The notes beneath the pieces were generated by a model. The model made no database searches, was not told where the DNA came from, and was given only the letters and a program-made list of their open reading frames with translations. This document shows, piece by piece, positions 59,900 through 64,000 of a stretch of DNA of 64,000 nucleotides. This DNA is from Kitasatospora papulosa. Its GTDB lineage: Bacteria; Actinomycetota; Actinomycetes; Streptomycetales; Streptomycetaceae. Location: contig NZ_JNYQ01000009.1 in NCBI RefSeq assembly GCF_000717245.1, positions 62,001 to 126,000 on the forward strand, written 5' to 3'. How positions within the stretch are numbered: the stretch's first letter is position 1; each line of letters opens with the position of its first letter. Made by a program: the position numbers and the translations under genes.

Positions 59900-61192
59900 A
59901 TGGAGTCACACACCGGCGCGGGGGCGCGGCCGGAGAACACCCCGCGTCCCGCCGTGTCGCAGCGGCTGGTCCGTCGCGCACGGGAGGCCCGGCTGGCGGG
60001 CGGGCGTACGGCGGCGGCACCGCGCCCGGAGATCGACGCGTCCTGGGAGCGCGTGCTGCGCAGCGGCGTCGACCCCGAGCAGTCGCCGGAGAGCAGGCTG
60101 CTGGAGACGGACGAGATCGAGCACCGGCGCAGGGCCACGGCACTCGGCGAGGTCATGCCCGTCCTGCGGGAGGGGCTGGCGGCGATAGCGGACGCCACGC
60201 AGCAGATCATGGTCGTGACCGACACCGAGGGCCGCGTCCTGTGGCGGCAGGGCCACACGGCGGTGATGCGCCGGGCCGGGGAGATCTGCCTGACGGAGGG
60301 TGCGGCCTGGACGGAGTCGGCGACGGGGACGAACGCCATCGGCACCGCGCTCGCCACGCGCACCCCCGTGCAGGTCCACTCCGCCGAGCACTTCATCCGT
60401 GTGCTGCACGACTGGACCTGCGCGGCGGCCCCGGTGCGGGACCCCCGGGACGGCCGGCTGATGGGCATCGTGGACATCAGCGGGCCCGCGTCCACCTTCC
60501 ATCCGGCGACGCTGGCCCTGGTCGGTTCGGTCGCCGCGCTGGCGGAGAGCGAGCTGCGCGGCCGGCACCTGGTGGCGATCGAGCGGCTGCGCTCGGTGGC
60601 GGCGCCGATCCTCTGCCGGCTGGGGGGCCGCGCCCTGGTGGTGGACACCCACGGCTGGCTGGCCGCAGTCAGCGGGATGCCGCCGGTGGACCGGCTGCCG
60701 CTGCCCAAGTCGCTGGAGCCGGGCACGGTGTGGCTGGCCTCGCTCGGGATGTGCCGGGTGGAGCCGCTGCCCGGCGGATGGCTGGTGCAGGTCGCGGAGG
60801 ACTCCCACGACCGCCCGCCGCGACGGGTGGTGCTCGACCTCGGCCGCGAGCGGGGCCTCGCGGTCCATGTGACGGGCCCCGTGGGCAACTGGACACGCAG
60901 GCTCTCCCCGCGCCACGCCGAGCTGCTGTACGCGCTGGCCCTGCACCGCGAGGGGCGCACGGCGGCGGAGCTGGCCGGGGACGTCTTCGGCGACGCGAGC
61001 CGGACGGTGACGGTGCGGGCCGAGATATCGCGGATCCGCCGCCATCTCGCGGAGGTGCTGGCGCACCGCCCGTACCGCTTCCGCGAGGGGGTGGAGGTGG
61101 AGGTGGTCCATCCCGAGGTCCCGGCCGATCTGCTGCCCCGCTCGACGGCTCCGGTGGTGCTCAGGACACGCAGGCCCGCGGGGAGGGCCTGA
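59900..61192 (+). CDS. GAF-domain transcriptional regulator
   Basis: 430 aa. An AcoR-like N-terminal region (about 1-250) includes the GAF segment (IADATQQIMVVTDTEGRVLW, RAGEICLTEGAAWTESATGT, NAIGTALATRTPVQVHSAEH). There is no sigma-54 AAA+ domain. The end (about 345-410: RHAELLYALALHREGRTAAE, LAGDVFGDASRTVTVRAEIS, RIRRHLAEVL) is winged-helix-like. Such GAF regulators sit next to acyl-CoA or aldehyde dehydrogenase genes in actinobacteria; here an ACAD is upstream. GGGGGGAAG precedes the ATG. Confidence 0.82.
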   Translation: MESHTGAGARPENTPRPAVSQRLVRRAREARLAGGRTAAAPRPEIDASWERVLRSGVDPEQSPESRLLETDEIEHRRRATALGEVMPVLREGLAAIADATQQIMVVTDTEGRVLWRQGHTAVMRRAGEICLTEGAAWTESATGTNAIGTALATRTPVQVHSAEHFIRVLHDWTCAAAPVRDPRDGRLMGIVDISGPASTFHPATLALVGSVAALAESELRGRHLVAIERLRSVAAPILCRLGGRALVVDTHGWLAAVSGMPPVDRLPLPKSLEPGTVWLASLGMCRVEPLPGGWLVQVAEDSHDRPPRRVVLDLGRERGLAVHVTGPVGNWTRRLSPRHAELLYALALHREGRTAAELAGDVFGDASRTVTVRAEISRIRRHLAEVLAHRPYRFREGVEVEVVHPEVPADLLPRSTAPVVLRTRRPAGRA

Positions 61193-61239
61193 GGGCCCCG
61201 GTGTGGCCGGGGTGCGGCGGCCGTGGTTTTCTGGCCGCC

Positions 61240-61833
61240 ATGAACGACTCCGCGCACCACTCCCCCGCCGTCTCCGACGTGACCGTCTGGTCCCTGGAGC
61301 AGACGTCGCCCGCCGATCTGACCCCTGCCGCGGCACCCGCGGACGGCGTGACGGTCACGCGTGCGCGGACCCCGCTGCCGGAGTTCAGCAGGTTCCTCTA
61401 CACGGCGGTGGGCGGGGACGTCCGGTGGACCGACCGGCTGGGTCTGACGTACACGCAGTGGCAGGAGATCCTGGAGCGTCCGGGGGCGGAGACCTGGGTG
61501 GCGTACGAGAACGGGACACCGGCGGGGTTCATCGAGCTCGACGCCCAGGAGGACGGGGCGGTGGAGATCGCGTACTTCGGGCTGATCCCGGCCTTCCGCG
61601 GCCGGCGCATCGGCGGCCATCTGCTGTCGTACGGTACGGCCCGCGCGTGGGACCTGGCCGAGCGGCATCCGGGGCGGAAGCCCACCGAGCGGGTATGGGT
61701 GCACACCTGCTCGAACGACGGCCCGCACGCGATGGACAACTATCTGCGGCGCGGTTTCCGGCTGTTCGACACCAAGGTCGAGCAGGAGCCGGACGTCGCG
61801 AATCCCGGTCCCTGGCCCGGTGCGCACGCCTGA
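61240..61833 (+). CDS. GNAT family N-acetyltransferase
   Basis: 197 aa. The acetyl-CoA binding motif A is VEIAYFGLIPAFRGRRIGGH (R/Q-x-x-G-x-G/A variant), followed by LLSYGTARAWDLAERHPG and the C-terminal CSNDGPHAMDNYLRRGFRLF. About 55 N-terminal residues precede the domain. Substrate unknown. 47 bp from the GAF gene, possibly co-transcribed. Confidence 0.88.
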   Translation: MNDSAHHSPAVSDVTVWSLEQTSPADLTPAAAPADGVTVTRARTPLPEFSRFLYTAVGGDVRWTDRLGLTYTQWQEILERPGAETWVAYENGTPAGFIELDAQEDGAVEIAYFGLIPAFRGRRIGGHLLSYGTARAWDLAERHPGRKPTERVWVHTCSNDGPHAMDNYLRRGFRLFDTKVEQEPDVANPGPWPGAHA

Positions 61834-61966
61834 TCACACCCGACTTTGTCGCTTTGTCGACAGGTCGGACGTGACGGACACCACAGCGTCTCGCATGTCG
61901 GGACCATCTCGTCCACATGGTGGATCGTGGTGGACTGGCCCGAGATCCGCGTGACACGCTTCCGTC
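61834..61966. promoter_or_regulatory. Control region upstream of the sulfite reductase leader
   Basis: Contains CTTTGTCG twice in tandem (61844-61851, 61852-61859) followed by GTCGACAGGTCGGAC, a plausible site for a sulfur-responsive regulator. No confident -35/-10 pair was found. Confidence 0.35.
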
Positions 61967-62050
61967 ATGTCTGGAACTGGAATTGCCTTGGTGAGTCGGC
62001 GGCACGTCGACCTCGGCCGCATGTCCAGCGCCATCTGTCCGGTCCGCTGA
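61967..62050 (+). CDS. Leader peptide upstream of sulfite reductase
   Basis: 27-aa ORF starting MSGTGIALVSRRHVDLGRMS and ending AICPVR. It fits the Streptomyces 'putative leader peptide' pattern with the RRHVDL core and a late Ser-x-Ile-Cys, found before sulfur assimilation and transport genes. The near-terminal Cys codon suggests translation-coupled sensing of cysteine. It ends 113 nt before the sulfite reductase start. Confidence 0.8.
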   Translation: MSGTGIALVSRRHVDLGRMSSAICPVR

Positions 62051-62163
62051 GAGTTTCCAGCACCGCGATCTCCTGAACCAGCTCCACCCCCTGCGCACCG
62101 CCGCGCCTGACGCGAGTGTGCAGTTCAGAGCCGCCCTCCTGCAGTCCCGAAGGACGTATAGCC

Positions 62164-63861
62164 ATGGCCGCCATCCCCGAGAAGCCTGCTACCGCCACGC
62201 CCCGCCGCAAGGCCGGACGTCACCGTGGTGAAGGTCAGTGGGCCATGGGTCACTTCACCCCGCTGAACGGGAACGAGCAGTTCAAGAAGGACGACGACAG
62301 TCTCAACGTGCGGACACGCATTGAGACGATCTACTCGAAGCGCGGCTTCGACTCCATCGACCCGAACGACCTGCGCGGACGCATGCGCTGGTGGGGCCTG
62401 TACACCCAGCGCCGTCCCGGGATCGACGGCGGCAAGACCGCCGTGCTGGAGCCGGAGGAGCTCGACGACCGCTACTTCATGCTGCGCGTGCGCATCGACG
62501 GCGGCAGGCTGACGACCGCGCAGCTGCGCGTCATCGGTGAGATCTCCGAGGAGTACGCGCGGGGCACCGCCGACATCACCGACCGGCAGAACGTCCAGCT
62601 GCACTGGATCCGCATCGAGGACGTCCCGGCGATCTGGGAGAAGCTCGAGGCCGTCGGGCTCTCGACGACCGAGGCCTGCGGCGACTGCCCCCGCGTGATC
62701 ATCGGTTCGCCGGTGGCCGGGATCGCCGCCGACGAGATCATCGACGGCACCCCCGCGGTCGACGAGATCCACGAGCGCTACATCGGCAGCAAGGAATTCT
62801 CGAACCTGCCCCGCAAGTTCAAGACCGCGATCTCCGGCTCGCCGGTCCAGGACGTGGTGCACGAGATCAACGACATCGCCTTCGTCGGGGTGGACCACCC
62901 CGAGCACGGCCCCGGCTTCGACCTGTGGGTCGGCGGCGGGCTGTCCACCAACCCGCGGTTCGCGGAGCGCCTCGGCGCCTGGGTACCGCTGGACGAGGTC
63001 CCCGACGTCTGGGCGGGTGTCGTCGGGATCTTCCGCGACTACGGCTACCGACGGCTGCGTACGCGCGCCCGTCTGAAGTTCCTGATGGCCGACTGGGGCC
63101 CGGAGAAGTTCCGCCAAATCCTCCAGGACGAGTACCTCAAGCGCCCGCTGCTGGACGGACCACCGCCCGCGCAGCCCTCCTCCCGCTGGCGCGACCACAT
63201 CGGCGTGCACGCCCAGCAGGACGGCCGCTTCTACGTCGGCTTCGCCCCGCGCGTCGGCCGGGTGGACGGCTCCACCCTGGCCAAGATCGCCGATCTGGCC
63301 GAGGCGCACGGCTCGGGCCGGGTGCGCACCACCGTCGAGCAGAAGATGATCATTCTGGACGTCGAGCGGGATCAGGTCGACTCCCTGACCGCCGGGCTGG
63401 AAGCACTGGACTTCCAGGTGAACGCCTCCCCCTTCCGGCGCGGCACGATGGCCTGCACCGGCATCGAGTTCTGCAAGCTGGCGATCGTCGAGACGAAGGC
63501 GCGCGGCGCCGCGCTCATCGACGAACTGGAGCGCCGCATGCCGGACTTCGAGGAGCCGCTCTCCATCAACATCAACGGCTGCCCGAACGCCTGCGCCCGT
63601 ATCCAGACCGCGGACATCGGACTCAAGGGCCAGCTGATGCTGGACGGCGACGGCAACCAGGTCGAGGGCTACCAGGTGCACCTGGGCGGCGCGCTCGGAC
63701 TGGAGGCCGGCTTCGGCCGCAAGGTCCGTGGGCTGAAGGTCACCTCGGCCGAACTCCCGGACTACGTCGAGCGGGTGCTCGGGAAGTTCCAGGAGGAGCG
63801 CGAGGAGGACGAGCGCTTCGCGACCTGGGCGGCCCGCGCCAGTGCGGAGTCGCTGTCGTGA
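62164..63861 (+). CDS. sir: Ferredoxin-type nitrite/sulfite reductase (assimilatory sulfite reductase)
   Basis: 565 aa. Six-electron reduction of sulfite to sulfide with siroheme and a 4Fe-4S cluster. Cluster cysteines: ACTGIEFCK (C-x5-C) and INGCPNACARIQTADIGLKG (C-x3-C). Two ferredoxin-like/siroheme repeats with GLYTQRRPGIDGG, ITDRQNVQLHWIRIEDVP and PRKFKTAISGSP. Sulfite rather than nitrite is inferred from the Cys leader upstream and the zinc-ribbon gene overlapping its stop, the standard Streptomyces sulfate assimilation operon. GAAGGA precedes the ATG. Confidence 0.9.
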   Translation: MAAIPEKPATATPRRKAGRHRGEGQWAMGHFTPLNGNEQFKKDDDSLNVRTRIETIYSKRGFDSIDPNDLRGRMRWWGLYTQRRPGIDGGKTAVLEPEELDDRYFMLRVRIDGGRLTTAQLRVIGEISEEYARGTADITDRQNVQLHWIRIEDVPAIWEKLEAVGLSTTEACGDCPRVIIGSPVAGIAADEIIDGTPAVDEIHERYIGSKEFSNLPRKFKTAISGSPVQDVVHEINDIAFVGVDHPEHGPGFDLWVGGGLSTNPRFAERLGAWVPLDEVPDVWAGVVGIFRDYGYRRLRTRARLKFLMADWGPEKFRQILQDEYLKRPLLDGPPPAQPSSRWRDHIGVHAQQDGRFYVGFAPRVGRVDGSTLAKIADLAEAHGSGRVRTTVEQKMIILDVERDQVDSLTAGLEALDFQVNASPFRRGTMACTGIEFCKLAIVETKARGAALIDELERRMPDFEEPLSININGCPNACARIQTADIGLKGQLMLDGDGNQVEGYQVHLGGALGLEAGFGRKVRGLKVTSAELPDYVERVLGKFQEEREEDERFATWAARASAESLS

Positions 63862-64000
63862 GCGAACGAGCCGCGCCGTTCTACTGCCCGTACTGCGGCG
63901 ACGAGGACCTGCGTCCGCACGAGGCCGGTCACGGCGCCTGGGAATGTGCTTCCTGCAACCGCGCGTTCCAGCTGAAGTTCCTGGGTCTGCTGACCCAGGG
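63858..64000 (+). CDS. Zinc-ribbon protein of the sulfate assimilation operon (3' end outside window)
   Basis: GTG start overlaps the sulfite reductase stop (GTGA). The visible 47 residues contain FYCPYCGDEDLRP and WECASCNRAFQLKF, a four-Cys zinc ribbon. Small proteins of about 55-75 aa like this sit between sulfite reductase and cysH in Streptomyces operons; function unknown. Truncated by the window end. Confidence 0.85.
   Translation, partial: MSERAAPFYCPYCGDEDLRPHEAGHGAWECASCNRAFQLKFLGLLTQ

Noticed and set aside
1..64000. Search for tRNA, rRNA, CRISPR arrays, insertion-sequence ends and restriction or phage-defence genes
   Set aside because: No supporting pattern was seen on either strand by eye; short RNAs without strong structure could have been missed.

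Overview
The window is about 72% G+C chromosomal DNA from a Streptomyces. The evidence is strong G/C bias at third codon positions, GTG and TTG starts, rodlin and chaplin genes (proteins of the hydrophobic coat of aerial hyphae), an LAXTG sorting signal, a chromosomal DUF2637 gene and a Streptomyces-type leader peptide before sulfite reductase. I found no rRNA, tRNA, CRISPR array, insertion sequence, phage genes or plasmid origin. It looks like chromosome rather than a mobile island, although several cassettes are accessory in character.

Region 1 (1-16.5 kb): the 3' end of a nitroreductase gene, a secreted peptidoglycan amidase, a 54-residue Cys/His mini-protein and a large secreted subtilisin-like protease. 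These are followed by a purine oxidation operon on the minus strand (FAD, 2Fe-2S and molybdenum subunits of a xanthine dehydrogenase, an NCS2 purine permease and the XdhC maturation factor). A PucR-type regulator is divergent from it. A TPR-like protein follows.

Region 2 (16.5-28.3 kb): a GntR regulator, an FhuF-like iron reductase behind an IdeR/DmdR-type iron box, a DUF2637 membrane protein, an RsbW-like ATPase, an RNase Sa-type secreted ribonuclease beside a barstar-like inhibitor, a PoxB-like pyruvate oxidase, a degenerate PP2C protein, a TrmB/LuxR hybrid regulator, a DUF456 protein, RsgA with an upstream 23-codon ORF, and a DUF5949-like protein.

Region 3 (28.3-32.45 kb): the aerial-hypha coat locus. 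It has three rodlins, a short chaplin, a small secreted protein and a small cytosolic protein on the minus strand, and a divergent long chaplin with two chaplin domains and a sortase signal. The secreted-protein genes have promoter-like sequences of SigBldN type with a constant 16-nt spacer. Two rodlin genes are almost identical over 251 nt.

Region 4 (32.45-47.97 kb): the most notable part, a complete sialic-acid scavenging locus. It encodes a secreted sialidase, a CE7-type deacetylase, an ABC importer of the peptide/opine family with a fused permease-ATPase, a NanT symporter, two lyases of the NanA/DapA family, a ROK kinase (NanK), the epimerase NanE and two FCD-type GntR regulators. Three promoters share a previously unlabelled near-palindrome, GACATCTGACGTC or a close variant, just downstream of the -10 element. 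This suggests one regulon: release of sialic acid, de-O-acetylation, two uptake routes, then cleavage to ManNAc, ManNAc-6-P and GlcNAc-6-P.

Region 5 (47.98-61.8 kb): a catabolic cassette for an unidentified carboxylic acid (MaoC hydratase, MHS-type transporter, thiolase, LysR regulator, two-subunit CoA-transferase, 3-hydroxyacyl-CoA dehydrogenase). After it come a VOC protein overlapping a convergent AraC regulator, a YihY membrane protein, an AidB-like acyl-CoA dehydrogenase, a GAF-domain regulator and an acetyltransferase.

Region 6 (61.8-64 kb): the start of the assimilatory sulfate reduction operon, comprising a cysteine-type leader peptide, sulfite reductase and the first part of a zinc-ribbon protein cut by the window edge.
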